Part shown: positions 16,998-25,214 of the stretch, piece after piece
Numbering within the stretch: the first letter of the stretch is position 1
Layout of the letters: every line of letters starts with the position of its first letter
DNA from: Clostridium kluyveri
Lineage (GTDB): Bacteria > Bacillota > Clostridia > Clostridiales > Clostridiaceae
NCBI RefSeq assembly: GCF_001902295.1
Contig: NZ_CP018335.1
Location: 1,860,001 to 1,924,000, forward strand
Direction: 5' to 3'
DNA: 64,000 nt
Position numbers and translations under genes: made by a program
Notes under the pieces: generated by a model
Told to the model about the DNA's origin: nothing
Database searches by the model: none
What the model saw: the letters and a program-made list of their open reading frames with translations, nothing else

Positions 16998-19802
16998 ATG
17001 AAAACCATAGTAAATATAATGGGAGTGTTAAAGGCAGGAGCAGCGTATGTACCTGTAGATCCAAAATATCCTGAAGATAGGAAAAGATATATACTGGAAA
17101 ACAGTAACTGCAGGACTATACTAAAGTCAAGTTTCTATGAAGATAAAAATTTAAGTATATACCCGGAAACAGTACCCAAAATAAAGTATAATCCACAGGA
17201 TACTGCCTATATCATATACACTTCGGGAAGTACCGGGAGACCTAAAGGAGTAGTAATATCTCAAAGTGCTGTAGTAAATACCATAATAGACATAAACAAA
17301 AAGTTTGATGTAGGTGAAAAGGACAGAATAATAGGACTGTCATCCCTATGCTTTGATTTATCTGTATATGATATATTTGGAGCCCTGTCTTCTGGAGCTT
17401 CCCTTGTACAGATTAATGATGTAAGGGATGTAAAAAATGTCATGGATGTAGTGAAAGAAAAAGGTATCACCATATGGAACTCTGTACCTGCAATAATGGA
17501 TATATTGCTGGAAAATATGAATTTAAATAGTATAGAAGATTATAAATATAATAATGTGTTAAGACTGGTAATGCTGAGTGGGGACTGGATAGGACTTAAT
17601 CTTCCTGAGAAAATAAAAGAAAATTTTCCAGAAGCCAGGGTAATAAGCCTGGGAGGAGCTACGGAAGCTTCCATATGGTCTATATACTACCCTATAAAAG
17701 ATATAAAAGACAGCTGGAGGAGTATACCTTATGGGATGCCTCTTGCAAATCAGAAATTTTATGTACTGAATTATGAAATGGAATTCTGTCCTTCAGGAGT
17801 ACCGGGAGAGCTTTATATTGGAGGAAGGGGACTTGCCAGAGGATATATGGCAGATAAAGAAAAGACGGAGAATGCATTTATAGAACATCCTAAACTGGGC
17901 AGTCTGTACAGAACGGGAGATTATGGAGTACTAAATAGTGAAGGGTATATAGAATTTTTGGGGAGAAAAGATCATCAGGTAAAAATAAGAGGACACAGAA
18001 TAGAACTGGGAGAAATAGAAAATGCACTGATAAAACATGAAAATATAAAAAATGCAGTGGTTGTAGACAGTAAGGATAATAAAGGAAGAAAGTTTTTGTG
18101 TGCCTATATAGTAAGTGAAGTTAGATTAAAAAGAAGTGAGCTAAAAGAATATATAGAGGGGAAACTTCCAGAATATATGGTACCTAAATATTTCGTAGAT
18201 ATAAAGGAGATACCATTGACAGCCAATGGCAAGGTGGATAGAAAGAATCTGCCGCAGCCAGAGGTAGAATTGGAGGATAACTATGTGGCTCCTAGAAATG
18301 AAGTAGAAAAAAAATTGGTGGATGTATGGAGTGAGATATTGAATTGTAACAATATAGGAATAGAGGATAATTTTTTAGCATTGGGGGGAGATTCTTTAAC
18401 AGCAATAAAAATGTATGCAAGACTTAATGGCGAATTTGAAATTACTATAAATGATATATTTCAAAATCAGACAATTTCAAAGTTATCACAAAGAATCAAA
18501 AGTAAGAATAATAACTTAAAGTTCAGTATTGAAAAGTACAAGAAACAATATCTTCAAAGGAAAGGCATGTTTTGTGACCTAGAACAAAAATTAGAAAAAG
18601 AGTATAAGGATTACAGAAGAAAAAATAGAGAATATTATTGTGAAATTGATCTTTCCAAAGTTAAGGTATATGAGAGTATTTTAATTACAGGCTCTACAGG
18701 ATATGTGGGAAGCCATTTGCTTTATGAGTTTTTAAAAAATACTAATTCTATAATATACACTATTATAAGAGGAAGTAGTAGGGATAAAGTTAAAGAAAAG
18801 CTTAAGAACAAAATAATATTTTATTTTGGATATGAATTTTATGAAAAATATAATAGTAGGATAATACCATTTAATGGAGATTTGACAGAAGAATATCTTG
18901 GATTAAATAAGGATACTTATGATGAACTTGGAAGAAAAATTCACTGCATAATAAACTGTGCAGCTAACGTGGCTCATTTTGGTGTATATGATGAACTGTA
19001 TAAAACAAATGTTAAAATTGTAGAAAAAATTATTGAATTTGCCCAAAATTCAATCAAAAAAGATATATTTCATGTATCTACTACTTCTGTTGGAACAGGA
19101 AAATTGAATGGTTATTCTAATGTTCTTTATACAGAATATGACTTAGATATTGGACATGAGATTGATAATTTTTATTCCAAGACTAAATTTGAAGCAGAAA
19201 AACTTATGGTACAGGCCAGAAAAGAGGGCATTAATACCACTATATTAAGGCTTGGCAATGTGGTATTTAACTCCCAATCTGGAATGTTCCAAGAAAATAT
19301 AGAAAAAAGTGCATTTTACAACTTGATAAATACTCTCGTTAAACTTGAGGCAATACCTGAATTTCCATTTGGATTTTTGGAATTTTCATATGTAGACTAT
19401 GTATGCAAGGCTATGTTCTTGCTTATCACAAGAAAAGAATTACAAAATGAGATATATCATATAAAAAATTCTAAAAAAATTACTTTTAATGAATTTTCTA
19501 ATTATTTACAAAAGATAGGTATTGAAATAAATAGGTACGAATATGAGAAGTTTCTTGACTATTTATACTATAATTATAAAAATGAAAATTTAAAGGATCA
19601 TATTGACAGCCTATTGGTACACACATACTTAATGCCTTGGAGTGTGGAGACATTTTTTGTGGATGCTTCTGAAAAAACGGAAATGTTATTGGGAAAAATG
19701 GGCTTTAAGTGGAAAAAACCAGATGCTAAATTGATAAAGAGAATGATAGATTATGGTATTAAGGTAGGCTTTTTCGATATAAAGTTAGCAGTTAATAATT
19801 AA
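16998..19802 (+). CDS. NRPS, second part: A domain (predicted Cys) - carrier - thioester reductase
   Basis: 934 residues resuming the A domain at MKTIVNIMGVLKAGAAYVP. The core has IIYTSGSTGRPKGV, FDLSVYDIF and NGKVDRK. Aligning by eye to GrsA gives specificity residues D-L-Y-N-M-S-L-I-W-K, the signature known for cysteine in thiazoline-forming synthetases. A carrier follows (LGGDSL near 463). Residues about 555-930 form an NAD(P)H-dependent reductase with ITGSTGYVGSHLL and YSKTK, which releases products as aldehydes or alcohols. GGGGAAAG lies just before the ATG, so this part might be translated alone, but it lacks roughly the first 65 residues of the A domain and Cys activation is doubtful. 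Confidence 0.88.
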   Translation: MKTIVNIMGVLKAGAAYVPVDPKYPEDRKRYILENSNCRTILKSSFYEDKNLSIYPETVPKIKYNPQDTAYIIYTSGSTGRPKGVVISQSAVVNTIIDINKKFDVGEKDRIIGLSSLCFDLSVYDIFGALSSGASLVQINDVRDVKNVMDVVKEKGITIWNSVPAIMDILLENMNLNSIEDYKYNNVLRLVMLSGDWIGLNLPEKIKENFPEARVISLGGATEASIWSIYYPIKDIKDSWRSIPYGMPLANQKFYVLNYEMEFCPSGVPGELYIGGRGLARGYMADKEKTENAFIEHPKLGSLYRTGDYGVLNSEGYIEFLGRKDHQVKIRGHRIELGEIENALIKHENIKNAVVVDSKDNKGRKFLCAYIVSEVRLKRSELKEYIEGKLPEYMVPKYFVDIKEIPLTANGKVDRKNLPQPEVELEDNYVAPRNEVEKKLVDVWSEILNCNNIGIEDNFLALGGDSLTAIKMYARLNGEFEITINDIFQNQTISKLSQRIKSKNNNLKFSIEKYKKQYLQRKGMFCDLEQKLEKEYKDYRRKNREYYCEIDLSKVKVYESILITGSTGYVGSHLLYEFLKNTNSIIYTIIRGSSRDKVKEKLKNKIIFYFGYEFYEKYNSRIIPFNGDLTEEYLGLNKDTYDELGRKIHCIINCAANVAHFGVYDELYKTNVKIVEKIIEFAQNSIKKDIFHVSTTSVGTGKLNGYSNVLYTEYDLDIGHEIDNFYSKTKFEAEKLMVQARKEGINTTILRLGNVVFNSQSGMFQENIEKSAFYNLINTLVKLEAIPEFPFGFLEFSYVDYVCKAMFLLITRKELQNEIYHIKNSKKITFNEFSNYLQKIGIEINRYEYEKFLDYLYYNYKNENLKDHIDSLLVHTYLMPWSVETFFVDASEKTEMLLGKMGFKWKKPDAKLIKRMIDYGIKVGFFDIKLAVNN

Positions 19803-19864
19803 TTCAATGCCATGACAAGGGGCTTACAATACCTTGTACACAATATATTTTAAGGAGATATAAG

Positions 19865-21166
19865 ATGAATCAAATAAAACAAGATAAGAAGAAGTTTAAA
19901 ATGACCTATTGTATAGGAACAAATTTTGATCCAGAATTGATTGAAATAATTTCAAAGTATAATAAACAAAATATCTTTAATTCTGTTTTCGGTAAATTAA
20001 AAAGTGACTTCATTGGCGGAGGTAGAGCATCTACATTTCTTCCTGATATATCTATGAAAGAATTAAAAAGTTATATTAAATTATGTCATGATAATGATTT
20101 AGCATTTAATTATCTAATAAATCCTATGTGTATGGAAAATCAAGAAGTTGAATCGAGCAGTCATATGAAAATATTAAGGTATCTTTATGAACTTATTAAC
20201 ATAGGAATAGATTCTATTACTATAAATTCTCCTTATTTATGTGAAATAATAAAAAAACAGTTCCCGGATTTAAAGGTAGTTATAGGATTATATGCTTATA
20301 TTTACGATATACATCATGTACGATATTGGACAAACCTTGGCGCTGATGAGATAACTTTAGGACATAAAATTAACAGGGATTTTGAAGCATTAGAAAAAAT
20401 GCTAATTTATACAAGAGATAAGAATGTTTCAATGAGACTTATTGCTAATAATGTATGTCTGCATTCATGTCCTTATGCTGTAATGCATGGGACAGGGCAA
20501 TCTCATGCAAGTCAAAAATGTAATGCATCAAAAGCAGAATATATAGACTATTGTATATTGAAATGCTTAAATGAGAAAGTGAGAAATCCCGTTAATTTAA
20601 TTAGTTCAGATTGGATTAGGCCTGAAGATATAGGATATTATGAGGAACTTTGCAAAAAGACAAATAATTATAAATTATCTATAAAACTTGTAGAAAGAAC
20701 TAAGACTACAGAATTTCTTACAAGAGTTATTAAAGCTTATGCTACCCGCTCTTATGATGGAAATCTACTTGATATACTTTTATGGCCTAAAATGAGTGAA
20801 ATGTTAAAAGTCCAAAAAACACCAGAGCAGATGAAATTACTTGCAAGTCAATACAATGTAGATGAGCTTACCAAATATTTTGATATATTTAATCTTCCTG
20901 AAGTATATATTGATAATAAAAAATTAAATGGATTTTTAGATAAATTCGTAAAAAATTTTGAATGTGATAAAAAACTTTGTGCTGGAATGAATAATCAAGA
21001 GTTATCAGAGGGTAGTAAAGGTGTATCTGAAATTATATGTTCCTACTGTAATGAATGGGTAAATAAAGCTATTTCTTATGACAATGATGAAGTAAAAAAA
21101 TGGCTGAATAAATATGATGATGTTGAAATGGGATTAAAAGAAAGTAGAATATTTTCTAAAATTTAA
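19865..21166 (+). CDS. U32-family (collagenase-like/UbiU-UbiV-type) protein in the NRPS locus
   Basis: 433 residues with a TIM-barrel-like N-terminal half. The U32-type core is RLIANNVCLHSCPYAVMHG (about residues 196-214), followed by HASQKC, and then Cys-rich stretches near the C terminus (CDKKLC, CSYCNEW). In UbiU/UbiV-type members four cysteines bind a 4Fe-4S cluster and the proteins act in O2-independent hydroxylation; others are linked to RNA modification or proteolysis. Here it follows the NRPS by 62 bp with AAGGAGA before the ATG, so it probably shares the transcript. A tailoring role is inference. Confidence 0.65.
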   Translation: MNQIKQDKKKFKMTYCIGTNFDPELIEIISKYNKQNIFNSVFGKLKSDFIGGGRASTFLPDISMKELKSYIKLCHDNDLAFNYLINPMCMENQEVESSSHMKILRYLYELINIGIDSITINSPYLCEIIKKQFPDLKVVIGLYAYIYDIHHVRYWTNLGADEITLGHKINRDFEALEKMLIYTRDKNVSMRLIANNVCLHSCPYAVMHGTGQSHASQKCNASKAEYIDYCILKCLNEKVRNPVNLISSDWIRPEDIGYYEELCKKTNNYKLSIKLVERTKTTEFLTRVIKAYATRSYDGNLLDILLWPKMSEMLKVQKTPEQMKLLASQYNVDELTKYFDIFNLPEVYIDNKKLNGFLDKFVKNFECDKKLCAGMNNQELSEGSKGVSEIICSYCNEWVNKAISYDNDEVKKWLNKYDDVEMGLKESRIFSKI

Positions 21167-21217
21167 TTCCTAAATTAAATATATATAAATAGGAGTAATT
21201 TACCTTTTTATTTTCCT

Positions 21218-21266
21218 ACCATATAATGAATGGTGATATATTTAGGGTGATACCATATAAAATGGT
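21218..21266. promoter_or_regulatory. two tandem palindromes between the U32 gene and the AraC regulator
   Basis: ACCATATAATGAATGGT (21218-21234) and ACCATATAAAATGGT (21252-21266) are dyads with identical ACCAT/ATGGT arms, starting 34 bp apart. They lie between two convergent genes, followed by CCCTTTTTT, so they could be weak terminators or binding sites. A matched pair at about three helical turns is unusual for a terminator. No gene is seen in the 21167-21370 gap. Confidence 0.45.
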
Positions 21267-21370
21267 GAAGCCCTTTTTTAAAGTTAATTATTGCTTATTT
21301 ACCAATCTTCATTCAAAGGGGATAAGTATTGATTATGCCCCAATAAGTAAATTCTATCTGAACACATAAA

Positions 21371-22348
21371 TTACTTGATTCGGTGAATATTCCTGTAATT
21401 TTTTGGTCCTATGCCATAAGTTTTTTTAAAAATTCCAGCAAAATGTCCAGCATTATTATACCCTACTTTTGCTGCGATGTTTTTGATACTGTAATCTGAA
21501 TCTTTTAATAACAAAAGGGCATAATTCATACGCATTTCTCTTAAATAATCATAGGCTGTAGCCCCATAAATTTGTTTGAAGGCCATTTGAAATCTTGTTG
21601 TGCTCATGTTTGCAATTTTACCTAATTCCACTATAGAAGGATAAGAAGATAGATTTTTTTTCATAAAATTAACAACTTTTTTTAAATATCTTAAATCTTT
21701 ATTATCTAACTTTACACTTAAGGATTCCTGATATTGTCTTTGTTCTAGATTGTGGGTAATTAAGGATAGTATTTCTAGAATTTTGCTTTCAAAATATAGT
21801 TGCTGGGAAGTGCCTTTTGCCTGGCAATCTCTAATCTGTTGAAAAATAAAATTTAATTCAGGAATATTAGGATTTTGTGATAAAAAGTGAAAAGCGTCTT
21901 TATGATTTTTATAATCTTTTAAATATTCATGATTCAAAAAGTTATGATAATAATCTTCAGTTATTAATATTTTAGTAAAACGAGCTGGCTTTCCCACATC
22001 ACAATAAGCATAGACCAATTTACTAGTATTTATATAGTAACAAATACCCCTTTCTACAAGGTTCAGTTTTTTACCTTTTATTTTAAAAGAACTGGAATCT
22101 GTTTCAAATTGACTTATCTCTAAATAATTTTGACTAATTTCAGATATACGTACAAAATTTTCTTTTGGAGTAAAATCTGCAATCAATATAAAGAATAAAT
22201 TATTCCAATTGATTTTTCGAAGAAATCCTTCTCCATATTGAGGAAACATCTTATATGTACTGTCATAAGGGTAAGAAAGTTCAGGTATATATACAAAGTT
22301 TAGTTGTTTTAGGGCTATCTCATAATATTCTTCAAGGGATTTAATCAA
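21371..22348 (-). CDS. AraC-family transcriptional regulator
   Basis: 325 residues. The C-terminal about 100 residues hold the two helix-turn-helix motifs of AraC regulators: IVELGKIANMSTTRFQMAFK and IKNIAAKVGYNNAGHFAGIF, then FKKTYGIGPKNYR. The N-terminal part is a ligand-sensing domain without a clear class. The layout (sensing domain plus C-terminal HTH) and length fit the PchR/YbtA type that controls thiazoline siderophore genes, but the match is by architecture only. It lies convergent to the U32 gene and divergent from the MATE exporter, so either may be its target. Confidence 0.88.
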   Translation of the reverse strand: MIKSLEEYYEIALKQLNFVYIPELSYPYDSTYKMFPQYGEGFLRKINWNNLFFILIADFTPKENFVRISEISQNYLEISQFETDSSSFKIKGKKLNLVERGICYYINTSKLVYAYCDVGKPARFTKILITEDYYHNFLNHEYLKDYKNHKDAFHFLSQNPNIPELNFIFQQIRDCQAKGTSQQLYFESKILEILSLITHNLEQRQYQESLSVKLDNKDLRYLKKVVNFMKKNLSSYPSIVELGKIANMSTTRFQMAFKQIYGATAYDYLREMRMNYALLLLKDSDYSIKNIAAKVGYNNAGHFAGIFKKTYGIGPKNYRNIHRIK

Positions 22349-22500
22349 AATAAATTCCTCCTATTTATACAAATTCATTTAATGTTTTTAGTGTAACATA
22401 AAATAATATCACGATAAAGTCAAATAATATCATAATATAACTGTAATCATGTTTAAAATATGGTTGTAATACTGTTCACATAAGGGATTACAGAGATTCT

Positions 22501-22582
22501 TAATTTTAAATTTGAACATGGGTATACATATTGCTTTGATATTTATTATACCATAAAATATGAATAGATAATAATTTTCATA
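22501..22582 (+). promoter_or_regulatory. promoter/operator upstream of the MATE gene, duplicate of 1911-1992
   Basis: TTGCTT at 22531-22536 and TAAAAT at 22554-22559, 17 bp apart, form the promoter. AGATAATAATTTTCA at 22566-22580 is identical to the Fur-like box at 1976-1990. Ungapped alignment to 1911-1992 keeps about three quarters of positions, with the box and -10 region nearly perfect. The shared cis-regulation suggests that the CWB2 protein and the MATE exporter answer the same signal. Confidence 0.55.
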
Positions 22583-22628
22583 TGATAATTCTAAAATTTT
22601 TCTAAGATTATACTAAAGGAGGGAAATC

Positions 22629-22700
22629 ATGAGGATTGCTATTGCGACAGTTACATCTAAAGATGTTTTAAATGATACAGCAACAAGAAAAAACCCATAA
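22629..22700 (+). other. 23-codon ORF with a strong ribosome binding site (leader peptide or gene remnant)
   Basis: AAAGGAGG at 22615-22622 sits 6 nt before an ATG that opens MRIAIATVTSKDVLNDTATR and stops after 23 residues. The MRIAIAT start looks like the first strand of NifX/NifB-type dinitrogenase cofactor proteins, but too little remains to say. It sits 26 bp before the MATE gene on the same promoter, so it may be a leader peptide or the stump of a lost first gene. Confidence 0.4.
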
Positions 22701-22726
22701 TTAGTTAGTGAAAGGAAATGGTAAAT

Positions 22727-24091
22727 ATGAGTGGAGATAGTAGAATAAAATTAATGAGTGAAGGTAATATTTCTAAGAGTTTATTTAAATTTGGGATACC
22801 TATGATTGCAGCTATGCTTGTAAATGCACTTTATAATGTAATAGATGCTTATTTTGTAAGTGGACTTGGGACAAGTGCCATGGCTGCAGTATTTGTGGCA
22901 TTTCCTATATCACTTATTTTTTCAGGAGTAGGATTGACTTTTGGAAGTGGTGGAGGATCTTATATATCTAGACTTTTAGGAGCAGGAAATAAAAATGAAG
23001 CCAGCAAAGTTGCATCTACAGCGTTATTAAGTTGTATATTTATAAGCATAATTATAGCTATATTATTTTTGATTTTTTTAAGTGATATTTTAGTTTTTAT
23101 GGGAGCCACTGAAACTATATTACCTTACGCAAAATCTTATGCAATTATATTCATAATAGCATCAATAGTAAGTGCTTTTAATGTTTCTATGGGTAATCTA
23201 GCAGTATCCCAGGGTGCTTCAGTCATTTCTCTGGTTTCAATATTTACAGGTGCTATTTTAAATGTAATTCTATGTCCTGTATTTATATATGCACTTAATC
23301 TGGGAGTAAAAGGTTCAGCTATTGCAACGCTGGTGGCTCAAAGTGTTACTGCTTTAATATATATATGGTATATTTTTAGTGATAAAAGTTATGTAAAAAT
23401 ATCAATTTCTAATTTTTCTTTAAAGAAAGAAATTTATTCTCAAATATTTAAAATAGGAGTTTCTATGCTTATTTTACAATTATTAACAACTATATCCATG
23501 GGATTGATAAATATGGCAGCTAGTGATTATGGAGATTCTGCAGTAGCAGCTATGGGAATTGTAACTAGAGTAGTTTCATTAGGTACTTATGTTGTGTTTG
23601 GATATATGAAAGGATTTCAACCAATGGCAGGATATAATTATGGGGCGAAAAATTACACAAGATTAAGAGAAGCAATAAAAGTTTCTCTTAAATGGACTAC
23701 AGGCTTTTGTGCTATATGGACAATTGTAATGTTTGTTTTTTCAAGAGTCATTGTTTCTATGTTCAGTAGTAATCTTGAAGTTATTGATATAGCCAATAGG
23801 GCGTTAAGAGCTAATAATATTATGTTTATTACATTTGGTTTTCAATTTGTATATTCAACATTATTTTTAGCAATTGGAAAAGCCAAGGCAGGGGGTATAT
23901 TGAATATGGCAAGACAAGGCATATTTTTTATTCCTGTAATATTAATTTTGCCACAAATCATAGGGTTAAACGGAGTGATTTATACTCAAACCATTGCAGA
24001 TTTATTTGCAACCATATTGACAGGTGTACTTGCATTAAGTATAAGAAAACAGATAAATACTTTAATAAACATGGACAAATTACGGATATAG
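22727..24091 (+). CDS. MATE-family multidrug/metabolite exporter
   Basis: About 454 residues and 12 predicted hydrophobic segments. The N-terminal ISKSLFKFGIPMIAAMLVNA and NVIDAYFVSGLGTSAMAAV stretches are typical of the MATE (NorM/DinF) family, Na+ or H+ antiporters of cationic or amphipathic compounds. A second half-repeat shows PMAGYNYGAKN near 300. ATG at 22727 is 10 nt after AAAGGA; the in-frame ATG at 22718 is too close to it. It sits beside an AraC regulator and near two biosynthetic loci, so it could export a locus product. A hairpin repeat and a terminator follow. Confidence 0.92.
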   Translation: MSGDSRIKLMSEGNISKSLFKFGIPMIAAMLVNALYNVIDAYFVSGLGTSAMAAVFVAFPISLIFSGVGLTFGSGGGSYISRLLGAGNKNEASKVASTALLSCIFISIIIAILFLIFLSDILVFMGATETILPYAKSYAIIFIIASIVSAFNVSMGNLAVSQGASVISLVSIFTGAILNVILCPVFIYALNLGVKGSAIATLVAQSVTALIYIWYIFSDKSYVKISISNFSLKKEIYSQIFKIGVSMLILQLLTTISMGLINMAASDYGDSAVAAMGIVTRVVSLGTYVVFGYMKGFQPMAGYNYGAKNYTRLREAIKVSLKWTTGFCAIWTIVMFVFSRVIVSMFSSNLEVIDIANRALRANNIMFITFGFQFVYSTLFLAIGKAKAGGILNMARQGIFFIPVILILPQIIGLNGVIYTQTIADLFATILTGVLALSIRKQINTLINMDKLRI

Positions 24092-24123
24092 AAAGAACAG
24101 ATGTAACAATAATGTGATTATTA

Positions 24124-24170
24124 GGTTCAGGTGGAGTTTGTCTGTGAGAAATGCGTATCTCTACTTTAAA
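24124..24170 (+). repeat. dispersed hairpin repeat, copy 2 of 4
   Basis: GGTTCAGGTGGAGTTTG at 24124-24140 is the same 17-mer as in copy 1 (1722), followed by GAGAAATGCGTATCTC, a small stem-loop. It begins 32 bp after the MATE stop codon. Confidence 0.6.
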
Positions 24171-24240
24171 GAAAATGGTTTAGCTAATTACTGTGTTGGA
24201 ATAAAGATTATTAAACCTGTTTGAAGAACGAAAAATAATA

Positions 24241-24281
24241 ACATGAAAGGATAGAAAGTTTAACTTTCTGTCTTTTTATGT
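24241..24281 (+). terminator. terminator after the MATE gene
   Basis: ACATGAAAGGATAGAAAGTT pairs with AACTTTCTGTCTTTTTATGT: a perfect AGAAAGTT/AACTTTCT core extended by imperfect outer pairing, with a T-run in the right arm. It may act in both directions. Confidence 0.7.
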
Positions 24282-24416
24282 TCAAATGATTATCACATAT
24301 GTATTGTGATGTTATTAGATTTTTAAAAATTTGTTACAATATAATTAAATCAAACTTATTTATACAGCATAATATGATAAAATCTATCTAAAAGAAAGCA
24401 GACTGGAGTGATATTA

Positions 24417-25214
24417 TTGGAAAACAAAGAATTACCTTTAATAAGTATAAAAGATTTGAAAATTAGCTTTGGGGAAAAACAGGTGTTGAAAGGGGTGAAT
24501 TTGAAGGTATATAAAGGTGAAATTATAGGATATATAGGACCTAATGGTGCAGGGAAAAGTACTACGGTGAAAATAATGCTTGGACTCATAGGGGAATATG
24601 AAGGAGAGGTAAGAATCTTAGGACAAGACATAAGTGACGGTAATATAGAATATAAAAGGAAAATAGGTTATGTACCTGAGACAGCAGAAATATATGATAG
24701 TCTTACAGCCAGAGAATACCTAACTTTTATAGGAGAACTCTACGGATTAAATTATAATGAAGTAGATAAAAAAGCAGAAAGACTTATGAAGCTATTTGGT
24801 ATATATGAAGTTTACAATTCAAGAATAACTTCTTATTCTAAAGGTATGAAACAAAAAGTACTTATAATATCAAGTTTACTTCACAATCCAGACATACTAT
24901 TTTATGATGAACCTTTAAGCGGATTAGATGCCAACAGCGTTATTGTAGTAAAAGAAATACTTGCAAAACTGGCACTTCAGGGCAAAACCATATTTTATTC
25001 ATCTCATATAATGGATGTAGTAGAGAAGATAAGCAACAGGATAGTACTTCTTAATAATGGTGAAATTATAGCTGATGGGACTTTTGAGGATTTAAAAAAT
25101 AAATCGGAGGAAAAATCACTGGAAAGAATATTTAATAATTTAGTAGGGTTCAATGAGCACAGGTCCATAGCTGAAGAATTTGTATCTATAATTGAAAAGA
25201 GGCAGCAGTTATGA
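24417..25214 (+). CDS. ABC transporter ATP-binding protein
   Basis: About 265 residues with Walker A GPNGAGKST near 46, signature YSKGMKQKV near 142 and Walker B ILFYDEPLSGLDA near 160, followed by the switch His in SSHIMDV. The fold type is that of BcrA/CcmA-like exporters. TTG at 24417 lies 8 nt after CTGGAG; a GTG at 24408 would overlap that site. The stop overlaps the start of the permease (ATGA), so the two are translationally coupled and form one transporter. Confidence 0.93.
   Translation: MENKELPLISIKDLKISFGEKQVLKGVNLKVYKGEIIGYIGPNGAGKSTTVKIMLGLIGEYEGEVRILGQDISDGNIEYKRKIGYVPETAEIYDSLTAREYLTFIGELYGLNYNEVDKKAERLMKLFGIYEVYNSRITSYSKGMKQKVLIISSLLHNPDILFYDEPLSGLDANSVIVVKEILAKLALQGKTIFYSSHIMDVVEKISNRIVLLNNGEIIADGTFEDLKNKSEEKSLERIFNNLVGFNEHRSIAEEFVSIIEKRQQL

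Noticed and set aside
16892..17074. 60-residue open frame across the IS/NRPS junction
   Set aside because: It reads the A-domain start in the wrong frame and has no support as a gene.
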